Shown: positions 7,736 to 17,974 of the stretch, piece after piece
How the letters are laid out: each line of letters starts with the position of its first letter
How positions within the stretch are numbered: position 1 is the stretch's first letter
Source: Candidatus Sulfopaludibacter sp.
GTDB taxonomy: Bacteria > Acidobacteriota > Terriglobia > Bryobacterales > Bryobacteraceae
NCBI GenBank assembly: GCA_031292755.1
Contig: JARLGM010000024.1
Coordinates: 1 to 55,968, forward strand
Length of the DNA stretch: 55,968 nt
Reading direction: 5' to 3'
Made by a program: the position numbers and the translations under genes
The notes under the pieces: model-generated
What the model was told of the DNA's origin: nothing
Database searches by the model: none
Seen by the model: the letters and a program-made list of their open reading frames with translations, nothing else

Positions 7736-10333
7736 ATGTCTGTTCTGCCTGTTTCGAAAACTCCGGATGAGATGAGTGCATTGGCTAAAATCTCAAGCTT
7801 GTACCGGAGAGCGTGCCGCAATCTCGTCCCGCGCCGGCGCGCCGTGGCGTGGAGCTTGGCGCTGGCACTCCCGGCTCTGGCTGGCATCTATTGGCTGCTT
7901 GTCCATGCTCCCATTACCCGCACGGTGACGATCGGCTTCCAGAATTCTCCTCCTTACCACTATCCGGACGCACAGGGAAACCCCACCGGCGCCGCGGTAG
8001 ACGTGATCAAAGCGGCCGCGGTTCGCAGCCACATCCACCTGAAATGGGTTTGGGCGCCGGGCAACCTGGAACAGACCCTGCAGAGCGGCAAGGTAGACCT
8101 GTGGCCGGTGGTGGTGAATCTGCCCGAACGCCGCGGCATGCTGCACGTGACGGCGCCCTGGGGACGGCTGTGGTACAGCATGCTGTTGCCGGAGTCATCG
8201 CGGATCGCGAGTCCCGGCGAGGTAAACGGAAGGACGCTGGCGGTGACGGGGAATATCGGCAGCGACGCGCGCATGGCCCGCAAGAGTTTTCCGGGCGCCG
8301 CGGTACTGAGCCGGTCGAGCCCGGGCGAAGTGGTGGCGGCGGTGTGCAACGGGCAGGCGGAAGTGGGGCTGATCCAATCCAACGCGTTGAGCAGCCCGAA
8401 ACAGGCCGATTGCGCCGGACGGCAACTGAAGCTCGTACCGATCGAAGGGGCGACCTTCTGGTGGGGCGTCGGCGCCACCCTGGAGCGGCGTGACGCACGC
8501 CGCGCCGCGGACCGTCTGCTGGCGGCGATCGGCGAGATGGCCAATGATGGAACGCTCAGCAGCATCGATTTTCACTGGAATACCCGGATCAGCTCGGAAG
8601 CCAGCACGGTATTCGCTTACGGCAATGCGGAAACCCTGGAGGACATTCTACTGGTTGCCCTGGGTGTGCTCGTGCCCAGCCTGCTGATCACGGCATGGCT
8701 GGCGCGCCGCCTGCGATTCGCGCAGCAGCAGGCCGAAGCGGCCAGCCGGGCCAAGAGTGAATTCGTGGCCAATATGAGCCACGAAATCCGCACACCGATG
8801 AACGGCGTGATCGGCATGACGGGCCTTCTGCTGGATACCGAACTCTCCGAAGATCAACGCGACTATGCGGAAACAGTTCGCAAATCCGCGGAGTCTCTGC
8901 TTTCGGTCATCAACGACATTCTGGATTTCTCCAAGATCGAAGCCGGCGGGCTGGTCATCGAATGCAATAATTTCGATCTGCGCCAGGTCATCGAAGAGGT
9001 GGCCGAGATGCTGGAGACCAAAGCCGAAACCAACGGCATCGAGCTGATCGTGCAATATGCGCCCAATATGCCGCGATATTTTTCGGGCGATGCCGGGCGC
9101 GTTCGCCAGGTGATCACGAACCTGGTGGCGAACGGTGTCAAATTCACGCATCAAGGGTACGTCCTGGTTTCGGTGCAATGCGAAGATGCCAATCTGAACC
9201 ACGCCATGATGAAAATCACGGTAGCGGATACGGGCATCGGCATCGCGCCGGACAAACTGGGGATCCTGTTCGACAAATTCACCCAGGCCGATACTTCGAC
9301 CACGCGCCGCTACGGCGGGACGGGACTGGGGCTGACCATCTCCAAGCAACTGATCGAACTGATGGGTGGAAGCATTCACGTGGAAAGCATCCTGGGCAAG
9401 GGCTCGCAGTTCATTTGCAGGCTGCCCCTGGAGGTGGATTTCGCTCCTCCGGTCCAACCCCTGCCGCCGGCCGATCTGAGTGGATTGCGCGTCCTGATTG
9501 TGGACGACAACGATGTGAACCGCCGCGTGGTGCACGAGCAGATTATCAGTTGGGGAATGCGCAACGGCAGCTTCGAGACTGCGTTACACGCCTTGCAGGC
9601 CGTGCGCGCAGCGAAAACCGAAGGCGACCCGTACCACTTTGTGATCGCCGATTTTCAGATGCCCGGGATGGACGGCGCCAGCCTGGCGGCGGAGATCAAA
9701 AAAGATCCGGCGATTGCGGACACGGTAGTGGTGATGCTCTCCTCAATTGGCGACTGGCGGCAGGTGAAAGGGCTGGAAGGCAACGCGGTGGATGCGTGCC
9801 TGGTGAAGCCGGTGCGGCATTCGCAACTGTTCAATATGCTGGCGACAGCGTGGGCGCGCCGGTTGCAGGCGGCCAAGGCCCATCCGCACACGCTCTTCGA
9901 TGCCAAAATAGGCGCCAGGCCGGCCTTGTTCGACCAGTTCCAGGGAAATCATTTGCGCGTGCTGGTGGCGGAAGATAACGTGGTGAATCAGAAGGTCGCC
10001 ACGCGCATGCTGGAGCGGATGGGGATGCGCGCGGACGTGGCGGGCAACGGGCGCGAAGCGGTGGAGATGACCCGCATGATTCCGTACGACCTGATTTTTA
10101 TGGACTGCCAGATGCCGGAAATGAACGGCTACGAAGCGGCTTCGGAGATCCGCCGCCGCGAGGGCGCCGACAGGCGCGCGGTGATCATCGCGATGACCGC
10201 CGAGGCGCTGGATGGCAGCCGGGAGCAGTGCCTGGCAAGCGGTATGGATGATTTTGTGCCCAAGCCGGTCAAGCTGGAGAGCCTGGTCGAGGCTCTGAAG
10301 CGATGGGCGCCGTTGGCGTCCAAAACAGCGTAA
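7736..10333 (+). CDS. Hybrid sensor histidine kinase with SBP-like sensor and two receivers
   Basis: An 865-residue hybrid kinase. An N-terminal signal-anchor helix (about 36-57) is followed by a periplasmic solute-binding-protein family 3 domain (about 63-285, with [13 protein letters not shown] and GAAVDV), a second transmembrane helix (about 302-322), HisKA with His349 in [10 protein letters not shown], HATPase_c (Asn466, DTGIGI 499-504, GGTGLGL 527-533), receiver 1 with Asp639 and receiver 2 with Asp790. This BvgS/EvgS-like layout suggests sensing of a small amino-acid-like ligand. It lacks its own HPt domain, and the divergent HPt gene could supply it. The start is ATG at 7736; an in-frame ATG at 7772 is an alternative. 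A response regulator gene follows 27 bases later. Confidence 0.92.
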   Translation: MSVLPVSKTPDEMSALAKISSLYRRACRNLVPRRRAVAWSLALALPALAGIYWLLVHAPITRTVTIGFQNSPPYHYPDAQGNPTGAAVDVIKAAAVRSHIHLKWVWAPGNLEQTLQSGKVDLWPVVVNLPERRGMLHVTAPWGRLWYSMLLPESSRIASPGEVNGRTLAVTGNIGSDARMARKSFPGAAVLSRSSPGEVVAAVCNGQAEVGLIQSNALSSPKQADCAGRQLKLVPIEGATFWWGVGATLERRDARRAADRLLAAIGEMANDGTLSSIDFHWNTRISSEASTVFAYGNAETLEDILLVALGVLVPSLLITAWLARRLRFAQQQAEAASRAKSEFVANMSHEIRTPMNGVIGMTGLLLDTELSEDQRDYAETVRKSAESLLSVINDILDFSKIEAGGLVIECNNFDLRQVIEEVAEMLETKAETNGIELIVQYAPNMPRYFSGDAGRVRQVITNLVANGVKFTHQGYVLVSVQCEDANLNHAMMKITVADTGIGIAPDKLGILFDKFTQADTSTTRRYGGTGLGLTISKQLIELMGGSIHVESILGKGSQFICRLPLEVDFAPPVQPLPPADLSGLRVLIVDDNDVNRRVVHEQIISWGMRNGSFETALHALQAVRAAKTEGDPYHFVIADFQMPGMDGASLAAEIKKDPAIADTVVVMLSSIGDWRQVKGLEGNAVDACLVKPVRHSQLFNMLATAWARRLQAAKAHPHTLFDAKIGARPALFDQFQGNHLRVLVAEDNVVNQKVATRMLERMGMRADVAGNGREAVEMTRMIPYDLIFMDCQMPEMNGYEAASEIRRREGADRRAVIIAMTAEALDGSREQCLASGMDDFVPKPVKLESLVEALKRWAPLASKTA

Positions 10334-10360
10334 TGCGGCCGGTGAAGTACAGCAAGGAAG

Positions 10361-11875
10361 ATGCACAGTATGGCTGGCGAACCGATTCTGGTGGTGGATG
10401 ATGCCCCGGTGAATTTGAAGCTGGCGGACATTCTGTTGCGTAAGGAGGGATACCAGGTTCATGCAGTGGCGGACGCCGAAGAGGCGCTCCGCGTGTTGCG
10501 CAACTTCATTCCCAAAATCATGCTGGTGGACATTCAGTTGCCGGGCATCGATGGTCTGGAATTAACCCGGCGCGTCAAACAGGACCCGCGCACGCAGGAT
10601 GTGACGGTGATCGCGCTGACCGCCTGCGCCATGAAAGGCGACGAGGAGCGCGCGCTGGCAGCCGGCTGCGACGGATACATCACCAAGCCGATCGACACGC
10701 AAACGCTGGGCCGCCGCATTCGCGAATATGCGGACCGGCAGAGCCATCCCGCGCCTGCCGCCCCGCCCCCGCCGCAGATTCCGGCGCCTTCCCTGCCGGG
10801 AGGCCTCGCGCTGAACGACCTGGAACTCGAAAGCATCCGCCGGCGCTTCCTGGAAGAAGGCACCCTGCAGAGCCGGCAACTGCTGATGGACATCGGAGGG
10901 GGTTTCGATGCCGCCAAGGCGTCCCGCCTGGCGCACCGGTGGATCGGAGCGGCCGGAGCTTTGGGCTATGTGGACATCGCGGCTCATTCGCGCATCGTCG
11001 AAGATCTGCTGGCAGGGCGGCAGCCGGACGAAAGGAGCCTGCGCGAATCGGTGTCGGAACTGGTGCTGGCGTTCGCCGACCCACGGGAAGGCGCGCTGGA
11101 CGCGCTGCCGGATTCGGTGATCGCCCAATTGCTGGAGAAACGCATCGGCCTAGTGGGGTTTGCGGCGGACGAAGCCGAGCGGCTCTGCACAGTGCTTGAA
11201 CTGCTCGGCGCGCGGCCCCGCCTCTTCGAACCCGAGGAACAGACGGATTCCGATTCCATCCGCCTTTGCGAGGCCGTGATGGTGCACGTCCGCGAAGAAA
11301 CGAAGCACACGGCCTGGCTCGACCCCATGGGCCCTGGCATTGCCGGCGGTGCGTTGGTGTTCGTCGGCGGCCGCGACCGTATTTTGGCGCTCCATCCGGT
11401 GGTGCAGCACCGTGCGCAGGAATTCCTGATCGATGGTTGGCAGCCGGAGGAGGCGCTGATGCGCCTGGCGTTCGCTCTTTCGCGCACGCCCGCGCCTACG
11501 CCCGCCCTGATGCTGGAACCACCGCGCGTGCTGCTGGTCGATGACGACGAGACCGTGCGGGCGGTGTTGGAAAAGACGCTGCGGGAACACCAACTGGATT
11601 GCCGCACCGCCAGCAGCGGCGATGAAGCGCTGCGGATGATTGAAGAATACCGGCCTCATGCCGCCGTGCTGGATGTAAACATGCCGGGCATGAGCGGATT
11701 CGACGTGCTGGAGGCGGTGCGCAAGCGGAATTCCGGAGTGCGCGTGGTAATGCTGACCGCGCGGCGCCAGGAACAGGACATTATCCGCGGCTTCCATCTT
11801 GGCGCGGACGATTACATCGTGAAGCCGTTCAGCCCCATGGAACTGATTTTCCGGCTGAAAAGGCTGGTATCGTAG
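10361..11875 (+). CDS. Multi-domain response regulator (REC-HPt-receiver-like-REC)
   Basis: A 504-residue protein with no DNA-binding or enzymatic output. The N-terminal receiver (about 8-125) has Asp57 and the TKP lysine. A Pro-rich linker follows, then an HPt-like segment with His192 in AHRWIGAAGALG, then a receiver-like region (about 260-375) lacking the phospho-site motif, and finally a C-terminal receiver (about 388-504) with the acidic DDDE, Asp438 and VKPF. An AAGGAAG ribosome site precedes the ATG at 10361; the in-frame ATG at 10370 is an alternative. It lies 27 bases after the hybrid kinase and is probably co-transcribed with it. The domain order suggests it relays phosphate rather than controlling genes directly (inference). 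Confidence 0.87.
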   Translation: MHSMAGEPILVVDDAPVNLKLADILLRKEGYQVHAVADAEEALRVLRNFIPKIMLVDIQLPGIDGLELTRRVKQDPRTQDVTVIALTACAMKGDEERALAAGCDGYITKPIDTQTLGRRIREYADRQSHPAPAAPPPPQIPAPSLPGGLALNDLELESIRRRFLEEGTLQSRQLLMDIGGGFDAAKASRLAHRWIGAAGALGYVDIAAHSRIVEDLLAGRQPDERSLRESVSELVLAFADPREGALDALPDSVIAQLLEKRIGLVGFAADEAERLCTVLELLGARPRLFEPEEQTDSDSIRLCEAVMVHVREETKHTAWLDPMGPGIAGGALVFVGGRDRILALHPVVQHRAQEFLIDGWQPEEALMRLAFALSRTPAPTPALMLEPPRVLLVDDDETVRAVLEKTLREHQLDCRTASSGDEALRMIEEYRPHAAVLDVNMPGMSGFDVLEAVRKRNSGVRVVMLTARRQEQDIIRGFHLGADDYIVKPFSPMELIFRLKRLVS

Positions 11876-11884
11876 CGGCCGCCC

Positions 11885-12796
11885 TCACTTCGCCAGCGCG
11901 ACCTGCTGTACCTTATACCCGCGCTTTTCCAGCAGACTGACCACACCTTGTTTGCCCACCAGATGGGCGGCGCCGACTACCAGGAAGGCTTGATCCTTCC
12001 CCTTGAGATACTGTTCGGCCACCTCCGCCATGTGGGGATTGCGATCGTAGAGCAAAACCTTTTCTACTTCCGGCGGGCCGGCGTCTTCGTGCAGGGCGGC
12101 TTCCACTTTGGCGGCATCGCCGCGGATCCACAGGTCCTGAATCTTCTTGCTTTGATCGATGGATTTGCCGGCCTGCTTGACGGACGACGCCAGCAGCTTA
12201 GCCTGCACGTCATCGGAAAATCCGGACAGCAGATTCATTTGCCAGTCGGCGGATTCGATCTCGACCACGTTCTTTTTGCTTCCCTCCTCCGCGGCCTTGT
12301 CCAGGAAGTATTTGTCGATGCCGAGATTGGGGTCCATGCCGTTTTTGATCATGGGAATGGTGGCCACCGTGATTGAAACCAGCCAGGGTTTCATCTGGCC
12401 GAGCACCATGGCCGGCATCTGGTACTGATCGCAGAACTCCTCGAGTTGTTGGCGCACGTCCGAATCGACATGGTTCCAGAGGGTATCGCCGGCTCCGTAC
12501 ATACCGCGCGAGAGCACCATGGCCTGCAACTTCTGCATGTCCACCTTGCCGATGTCCACCTCGACGATCAGCGTTTTGGAGGCGGCGAAGGCGTCTTCGA
12601 ACTCCTTGGGCAGAGGATACATGTCCTTGGACCCGATATGGATCGACCCGAGCAGGTAGAGAGTGTTGGCGCCGGAAGTAGCTTTCCAGAAGAGCCCTTT
12701 TTTGACTGCTGACGGGGAGTCCTGCGCCGCCAGGCGCGGCACGGTCACAAGCCCGGCCAGCAGGAGCGCGGTCAGAAGTCTGTGCTGTTTGCGCAT
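11885..12796 (-). CDS. TraB/GumN family protein (TIKI/PrgY-like)
   Basis: A 303-residue exported protein. A signal peptide covers about 1-25 (ending near RLAAQ). The family motif GSIHIG (with YLLGSIHIGSKDMYPLP) near the N-terminus, the acidic VEVDIGK, and the C-terminal GAAHLVGKQGVVSLLEKRGY are the conserved TraB/GumN elements. In TIKI relatives these form a metal-dependent protease-like active site. The chosen ATG at 12796 starts at the signal peptide; the frame extends 13 codons further. It converges on the response regulator gene with only nine bases between stops. Confidence 0.88.
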   Translation of the reverse strand: MRKQHRLLTALLLAGLVTVPRLAAQDSPSAVKKGLFWKATSGANTLYLLGSIHIGSKDMYPLPKEFEDAFAASKTLIVEVDIGKVDMQKLQAMVLSRGMYGAGDTLWNHVDSDVRQQLEEFCDQYQMPAMVLGQMKPWLVSITVATIPMIKNGMDPNLGIDKYFLDKAAEEGSKKNVVEIESADWQMNLLSGFSDDVQAKLLASSVKQAGKSIDQSKKIQDLWIRGDAAKVEAALHEDAGPPEVEKVLLYDRNPHMAEVAEQYLKGKDQAFLVVGAAHLVGKQGVVSLLEKRGYKVQQVALAK

Positions 12797-12882
12797 ATGT
12801 TTTATGGTGGCAGATCCCGGCTCCGGCGGCAGCAATTATCTGGTATTTGTCACAAATTCGAGTTGCCAATCGTTAACCTCGT

Positions 12883-13635
12883 ATGCGCATCGCGGTAGTG
12901 TTTTTGTTGGCGGGACTGACTGCGGCGGCACAGGCTCCGGTGTTCGACGTGGCTTCGGTGAAAGTGAGCGGCGCGGCTCAAGCGAACGATAAAGCGGCCT
13001 TGGAGGAACGCATCGCTGTGGAACCGAATGCTCTTACCATGATCAGCGTCAGGCTGCTGAACTGCATCGCGTGGGCCTACGGCGTCGACGAATACCAGGT
13101 TTTCGGGCCGCGGTGGCTGGAGTCCGAACGGTATGACATCGTAGCGCGGGCGGCCGTCCCGGTGCCTGGGGAAGAATTGCTCCAAATGCTGCAGGCGCTG
13201 TTGCAGGAGCGATTCAAGCTGGAAGTGCATCGCGAAGAAAGGGACCTGCCGGTGTATGCCCTGGTCCCTGGCAAAAGCGGCGCCAAACTGGAGACGGCGC
13301 AGGGCGACGGCAAACCTGCACTCTCGATCGACGGTGGCAGCCTGGTGTTTCACAACTATTCTCTGGCGGATTGGGCCAAATGGGCGTCGGTGGGCCGCGC
13401 CTTCGGACTGGATCGCCCGGTCGTCGATAACTCCGGACTCACTGGAAGGTACAACTTCAACATGAAGCTTGCCGACAGCGCCATGGATCTGAAGATGAGT
13501 TTACGGAAAGGACAACAGGACCCTGCCATGTACAACGACGCGCTGCGGGCCGTGGGACTGAAGCTGGAGCTACGAAAGGGTCCGCGCCCGGTGGTAGTAA
13601 TCGATCACGCAGAGAAGGTTCCGTCCGGGAATTAG
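12883..13635 (+). CDS. TIGR03435 (Soli_cterm) family exported protein
   Basis: A 250-residue protein with a signal peptide (about 1-17, ending AAAQA) directly followed by the family signature PVFDVASVKVS. The centre has PRWLESERYDIVA and LQALLQERFKLEVHREERDLPVYALV, and the C-terminus has DRPVVDNSGLTGRYNFN and ALRAVGLKLELRKGP. These are the defining sequences of TIGR03435, a family of many paralogues in Solibacter-type Acidobacteria. Its molecular role is not established. Members often lie near BlaR1/BlaI-like genes, but none is seen here. Confidence 0.92.
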   Translation: MRIAVVFLLAGLTAAAQAPVFDVASVKVSGAAQANDKAALEERIAVEPNALTMISVRLLNCIAWAYGVDEYQVFGPRWLESERYDIVARAAVPVPGEELLQMLQALLQERFKLEVHREERDLPVYALVPGKSGAKLETAQGDGKPALSIDGGSLVFHNYSLADWAKWASVGRAFGLDRPVVDNSGLTGRYNFNMKLADSAMDLKMSLRKGQQDPAMYNDALRAVGLKLELRKGPRPVVVIDHAEKVPSGN

Positions 13636-13649
13636 GTACCCTGTGGTTT

Positions 13650-14054
13650 GTGCGTCTTTCCAATCGAACCACCCGGACCTATCTTTGGCTCATCCTCTTT
13701 CTCGCGCTGCGCGCGTTCGGCAATCTGTCCCTGGCATGGGGCACCAAACATCTGCCGGAAAAGCTGGCGGGAGACCCGCTGGTCTATTTGCGGTCGATGC
13801 TGGATCCTTTTGTCGCAGCCGGCGTGGTGATGCTGATTGTGGCTCTGCTGGCCCGATTGGCGCTGCTGAGTGTGGCCGATCTCAGCTTTATTCTGCCCAT
13901 GACGGCGGTGGGGTACGTGCTGGCGGCGTTGCTGGGGCGGGTATTTCTGCATGAAACCGTCAGCCCGCAGCGGTGGCTTGCCGTGACCTTGATCTTCGGC
14001 GGCGCGGCGCTGGTCAGTTCCACGCCGCAGAACACCACGGAGAAGGCAAAATGA
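13650..14054 (+). CDS. EamA/SMR-type half transporter, subunit A
   Basis: A 134-residue membrane protein with four predicted helices, the size of a small multidrug resistance or ArnE/ArnF-type half transporter. Diagnostic features are the first helix with NLSLAWGTKHLP, the SFILPMTAVGYVLAALLGRVFLHETVSPQRW segment typical of the drug/metabolite transporter superfamily, and the last helix with IFGGAALVS. It starts with GTG at 13650. The stop overlaps the next gene in an ATGA, so the two products are probably made together and form a heterodimer. The substrate is unknown; a lipid-linked sugar is suggested by the envelope genes downstream (inference). Confidence 0.8.
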   Translation: MRLSNRTTRTYLWLILFLALRAFGNLSLAWGTKHLPEKLAGDPLVYLRSMLDPFVAAGVVMLIVALLARLALLSVADLSFILPMTAVGYVLAALLGRVFLHETVSPQRWLAVTLIFGGAALVSSTPQNTTEKAK

Positions 14055-14410
14055 CGTGGGTGCTGCTGACGGTGATGGTGGTGGCGACGGCGCTCAGCGA
14101 CATTCTGCAAAGCTACGAGATGAAACGGGCCGGTGCGCAGTCCGTGGGGGCGCGCGGGATGGGCCGGCTGTTGCGAATGATTGTGGAACGCCGGTATCTG
14201 CTGCTCTCCATCGCCTGCCTGGCGTTCTCGTTTTTCGCTTTCATGGCGCTGGTGCAATCGGCGCCGCTGAGTTGGGCGGTGCCCGCCTCGGCGGCCAGTT
14301 TCATTCTGGAGACAGCGCTGGCCAAGCTTCTGCTGAAGGAACGGATTGGTGCCAGGCGAGGCGCCGGAACGCTACTGGTATTGTGCGGGGTAGTGTTGCT
14401 GGGGCGATAA
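14051..14410 (+). CDS. EamA/SMR-type half transporter, subunit B
   Basis: A 119-residue, four-helix membrane protein. The ATG at 14051 overlaps the previous stop by four bases (ATGA), and the longer open frame upstream is ignored for that reason. The features are SDILQSYEMKRAG in helix 1, LSWAVPASAASFILETALAKLLLKERIGARRGAG across helices 3-4, and a final hydrophobic LLVLCGVVLLG. It has the same fold class as its neighbour but a distinct sequence, as in ArnE/ArnF or other paired SMR transporters where the two chains insert in opposite orientations. Confidence 0.8.
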   Translation: MTWVLLTVMVVATALSDILQSYEMKRAGAQSVGARGMGRLLRMIVERRYLLLSIACLAFSFFAFMALVQSAPLSWAVPASAASFILETALAKLLLKERIGARRGAGTLLVLCGVVLLGR

Positions 14411-14544
14411 CCGATCTCAGGCAGGGATTTGGGCTGGATAAGACGTATCCTGGGTGCGAGAAAGCACAAAAACATTGCACCGAGTCACTTGCGCATTATA
14501 CGATTGCTCATCGCGCCGTACTCAAGTATATGGTGAGGGGATGC

Positions 14545-17500
14545 ATGATGAATCAGAAGCTGGTTGCCGTGTGTTTCGCTGTGATGATCCCGCTGGCTTA
14601 TGCCGATCAGGGGGGATTCCTCAACTCCGGGGGATCTCTCGCCGGAGGCAGTCCGGTAGCAAGCCCTTCGGGCACCCTGACCATCTCGGGTAACAACCTG
14701 ACGTTCCTGACGACCGACGGCAGCACGTCGGTCAATGCGACGTTCACCACCAGTTCGACGGTAGAGAATTGCTCCGGCGGCGGCAAGGGCGGTCACGTGA
14801 CTTGCAGTTACACTTTTAAGGGAACGTTCAGCGGCACGTTGACAGTGAACGGATCCGCCCAGTCGATCAATGGTTCCACATACCAGGTATATGGAACCAA
14901 TGGTGTTGTGGCCGGTGGAAATACAGGCTACAACTCCGCATACACGCCGTTGTACTTCACCGACGGCAACGCCCGGATTCTGCGCTCCGACGACCTGAGC
15001 GGCACTAACGCGATCGCGTACGGAACACAGGGCACCGGTGTTGGCCAGTTTTACGGCCCGTCGGGAATTGCGCTGGACTCGGCCGGGCGGATCTACATTA
15101 CGGACACCTACAATGACCGGATCGTGCGGATCGACGATATGAACGGGACCAACTGGCAGAGTTTCGGCACCTACGGTACCGGTGTAGGACAGTTCGCGAT
15201 CCCGCAGAGCATCAGCATCGATCCAACGGGACACATCTGGGTATTGGACAATGGCAACGGCCGCCTGATCCGCATGGACGACATGAACGGAACCAATTGG
15301 ACTGCCGTTGGTAGCGCGGGCTCCGGCGTGGGACAGTTCGGAGCGCTGTCCTCGGCCCCTGGTTTTGACGCATTGGGCCGGATCTATGTCGCGGACGCGG
15401 GGAACAACTGGATTGTCCGTTTTGACGATTTGAATTTCACCAACTGGACTACCTTGAGCCAGTCGCAGCCGATCGGTCCTTACATTTATAAGTTCGGCGG
15501 ACCCACGGGCATAGTAGTCGATCCCGGCGGCAAGATTTATGTGGCCTCCGGCACGAACATCATTCGCGTGGACGATATGACCGGCGCGAACTGGACCTCT
15601 ATCGGCGTGGGAACGTTCCCGCCGCATACTATTGCCATCGATAGGAGCGGGATGGTGGTGTTGGGCAACGGATACAACGCGCAGATCGTGGACGGCGAGG
15701 GCGCGGTTCTGACCTCCAATATCACCGGCCTGGTGCAGGGTGTCTATGTGAGCGTTTACGGGGCGGTGCCTCTATCATTGCCCAGCCCGCGTCCTTCGGC
15801 GATCGGCTTCACTCCTCCGGGGCTGACTTTTTCGCAGAACGCCGGCTCGGCCAGCGCGGCGCAGAACATCGTCGTGACCAACTTCGGCGGCAGCCCCATC
15901 AACAGCCTCACCCTTTTTGCAACGGGCCCGTTCTCGCAAACGAATCAATGCCCGCCCACGTTGCCTGCGGCGACGAGTTGCACGGTGTCGGTGACCTTCA
16001 CGCCGACCTCGGTGGGCACAACCTCGGGAACCATCAACGTGAGCGACGATTCGTATAACATGGGTCCGTCGCAAACGCTTGTGTTGAACGGCACCGGGAC
16101 GCTGCCGGGGGTGACTTTGACGCCGACGTCCCTCTCTTTCTCTTCGCAGATCATCGGGACTTCGAGCACGGCGCGCAACATCACGCTGCAAAGCTCCGGC
16201 ACTGGGCCGCTGCAGGTGACAAAGATGACTGTTACCGGGCCGTTCAGCCAGACGAACAATTGCACTGGGAGCATCGCACCGGCGGCTTCGTGCACCATCG
16301 CCGTAGTGTTTTCGCCACTAGTCGCGGGCTCGGCTTCGGGAGTGCTGACAATTACCGATGACGCCGGCACGCAGACGGTGAGCCTATCCGGAAACGGCAC
16401 CTCCCCGGTGACGTTTTCTGCGAGCAGTGTGAACTTCGGTTCGCTGGCGGTTGGCAGTACCAGCGCGGCGAAAACCGTAACGGTGACTAACCGTCTGAGC
16501 ACAACGCTCACCTTTACCGGCATCTCCGTGCCGGCCGGCGGGCCGTTCGCGATCTCGAGCAATACTTGCGGCACGGGCATTGCCGCAGGCGCAAATTGTA
16601 CGGTGGGTGTGACGTTCACGCCGGCGGCCCTGGGCGCGGCCGCCGGAACACTGAGCTTCGCCGATAGCGCGATCAACAGTCCGCAATCGGTTAGCCTGTC
16701 GGGAACCGGCACTGCTCCCGTGACGCTCTCGGCCAGTTCCCTGAGCTTCGGAACTGTGACGGTAGGGACGACGAGTTCCAGCAAGACGGTTACGTTGACG
16801 AATCACTTGAGCGTGGCGCTCACTCTGAGCCCTGTCGCGGTCAGCGCCGGATTCAACATCGCCAGCAACACGTGCGGCGCGAGTGTCGCCGCCGGAGGCA
16901 CCTGCTCAGTGGGCGTGACGTTTACTCCCACAGCGACGGGCGCAACCACCGGCACGTTGACTTTCACGGACAGCGCCACCAACAGCCCGCAGACGGTCAG
17001 TCTTAGCGGGACCGGCGGAACTACCAGTTCGCCGGTAACCCTTTCGGCCAGCACTCTGAGTTTCGGTACGGTGACGACCGGCACCACCACCGCGGCGACG
17101 ACAGTTACGGTGACCAACCACCAAAGCGTATCCCTCAGCTTTACCAGCATCGGAATCACCGGCGTTTTCGCGATCGCCAATAACACGTGCGGGACAGGCA
17201 TCGGCGCCGGGGCCAGTTGCTCGGTGGGCGTAACGTTCAGCCCTACGGCGAGCGGGGCAGCCACGGGCACCCTTACATTCACCGATAACGCCACGAACAG
17301 TCCTCAAAAAGTCAATCTCAGCGGGACCGGCAGCGCGCCGGTTGCGCTTTCCACGACCGCCTTGAATTTTGGCGTGGTGGCGGTTGGATCCGTCAGCGCC
17401 GGTCAGGCGGTCACGGTCACTAACGCCAGCGCGAGCGCGGTCGCGGTGAACGGCATCACGATCACCGGAGATTTCGCGGATACCACCACTTGCACCGCTT

Positions 17501-17964
17501 CCCTGCCGGCGGGCACTAACTGCACGGTTTCGGTGAAGTTTGCTCCCACCGTTGGGGGCACCAGAACGGGAACGCTCACGGTTAATCTTTCCACCGGCGC
17601 ACTGGCGGTTTCACTTACGGGAGCCGGCTCCAGCAACTCCCTAACGGGCGCGTTGACTCTATCGCCGGCAACGGTTACCTTCTCCAATGGCTACACGATC
17701 GGCGATAACCCCAGCCAGACCATCACGGTCAACAACAACAGTGGTGCGTCCGCCGGGATTGCGGCAATTGGAATGAGCGGAGATCCATCCCTTACGCAAA
17801 GGAACAATTGCGGAACCACCGTTGCGGCGGGCGGAACGTGTACCATCACGGTGACGTTCACACCGGTCGCCTACGGCACCTTCACGGGCACGCTGACGGT
17901 TACGGAAGGCTCCGGCGCGCTCGACACGGTGTCCGTGACGGGCATCAGCGCCGTGGACAATTAA
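14545..17964 (+). CDS. Secreted NHL beta-propeller / choice-of-anchor-D repeat protein
   Basis: A 1139-residue exported protein. The start ATG at 14545 has GAGGGG five bases upstream; earlier in-frame starts lack a signal peptide. The signal peptide ends near PLAYA. Residues about 110-400 contain NHL-type repeats (GIALDSAGRIYITDTYNDRI, then SISIDPTGHIWVLDNGNGRL, and so on) forming a probable beta-propeller. From about 415 to the end there are about seven Ig-like modules of 90-105 residues with the pattern LSFGTVTVGTTSSSKTVTLTN, then CGAxVAAGxxCxVGVTFTP, then GTLTFTDxATNSPQxVxLSGTG. These are the choice-of-anchor-D/HYDIN-like modules common in Acidobacteria. No enzyme motif or C-terminal anchor is visible. 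It is likely an extracellular or surface binding protein. Confidence 0.87.
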   Translation: MMNQKLVAVCFAVMIPLAYADQGGFLNSGGSLAGGSPVASPSGTLTISGNNLTFLTTDGSTSVNATFTTSSTVENCSGGGKGGHVTCSYTFKGTFSGTLTVNGSAQSINGSTYQVYGTNGVVAGGNTGYNSAYTPLYFTDGNARILRSDDLSGTNAIAYGTQGTGVGQFYGPSGIALDSAGRIYITDTYNDRIVRIDDMNGTNWQSFGTYGTGVGQFAIPQSISIDPTGHIWVLDNGNGRLIRMDDMNGTNWTAVGSAGSGVGQFGALSSAPGFDALGRIYVADAGNNWIVRFDDLNFTNWTTLSQSQPIGPYIYKFGGPTGIVVDPGGKIYVASGTNIIRVDDMTGANWTSIGVGTFPPHTIAIDRSGMVVLGNGYNAQIVDGEGAVLTSNITGLVQGVYVSVYGAVPLSLPSPRPSAIGFTPPGLTFSQNAGSASAAQNIVVTNFGGSPINSLTLFATGPFSQTNQCPPTLPAATSCTVSVTFTPTSVGTTSGTINVSDDSYNMGPSQTLVLNGTGTLPGVTLTPTSLSFSSQIIGTSSTARNITLQSSGTGPLQVTKMTVTGPFSQTNNCTGSIAPAASCTIAVVFSPLVAGSASGVLTITDDAGTQTVSLSGNGTSPVTFSASSVNFGSLAVGSTSAAKTVTVTNRLSTTLTFTGISVPAGGPFAISSNTCGTGIAAGANCTVGVTFTPAALGAAAGTLSFADSAINSPQSVSLSGTGTAPVTLSASSLSFGTVTVGTTSSSKTVTLTNHLSVALTLSPVAVSAGFNIASNTCGASVAAGGTCSVGVTFTPTATGATTGTLTFTDSATNSPQTVSLSGTGGTTSSPVTLSASTLSFGTVTTGTTTAATTVTVTNHQSVSLSFTSIGITGVFAIANNTCGTGIGAGASCSVGVTFSPTASGAATGTLTFTDNATNSPQKVNLSGTGSAPVALSTTALNFGVVAVGSVSAGQAVTVTNASASAVAVNGITITGDFADTTTCTASLPAGTNCTVSVKFAPTVGGTRTGTLTVNLSTGALAVSLTGAGSSNSLTGALTLSPATVTFSNGYTIGDNPSQTITVNNNSGASAGIAAIGMSGDPSLTQRNNCGTTVAAGGTCTITVTFTPVAYGTFTGTLTVTEGSGALDTVSVTGISAVDN

Positions 17965-17974
17965 GGCGGCGAAC

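Noticed and set aside
15945..17687. Val/Pro-rich minus-strand frames opposite the choice-of-anchor-D repeats
   Set aside because: They mirror the repeated Thr/Gly codons of the real gene and break at irregular points.
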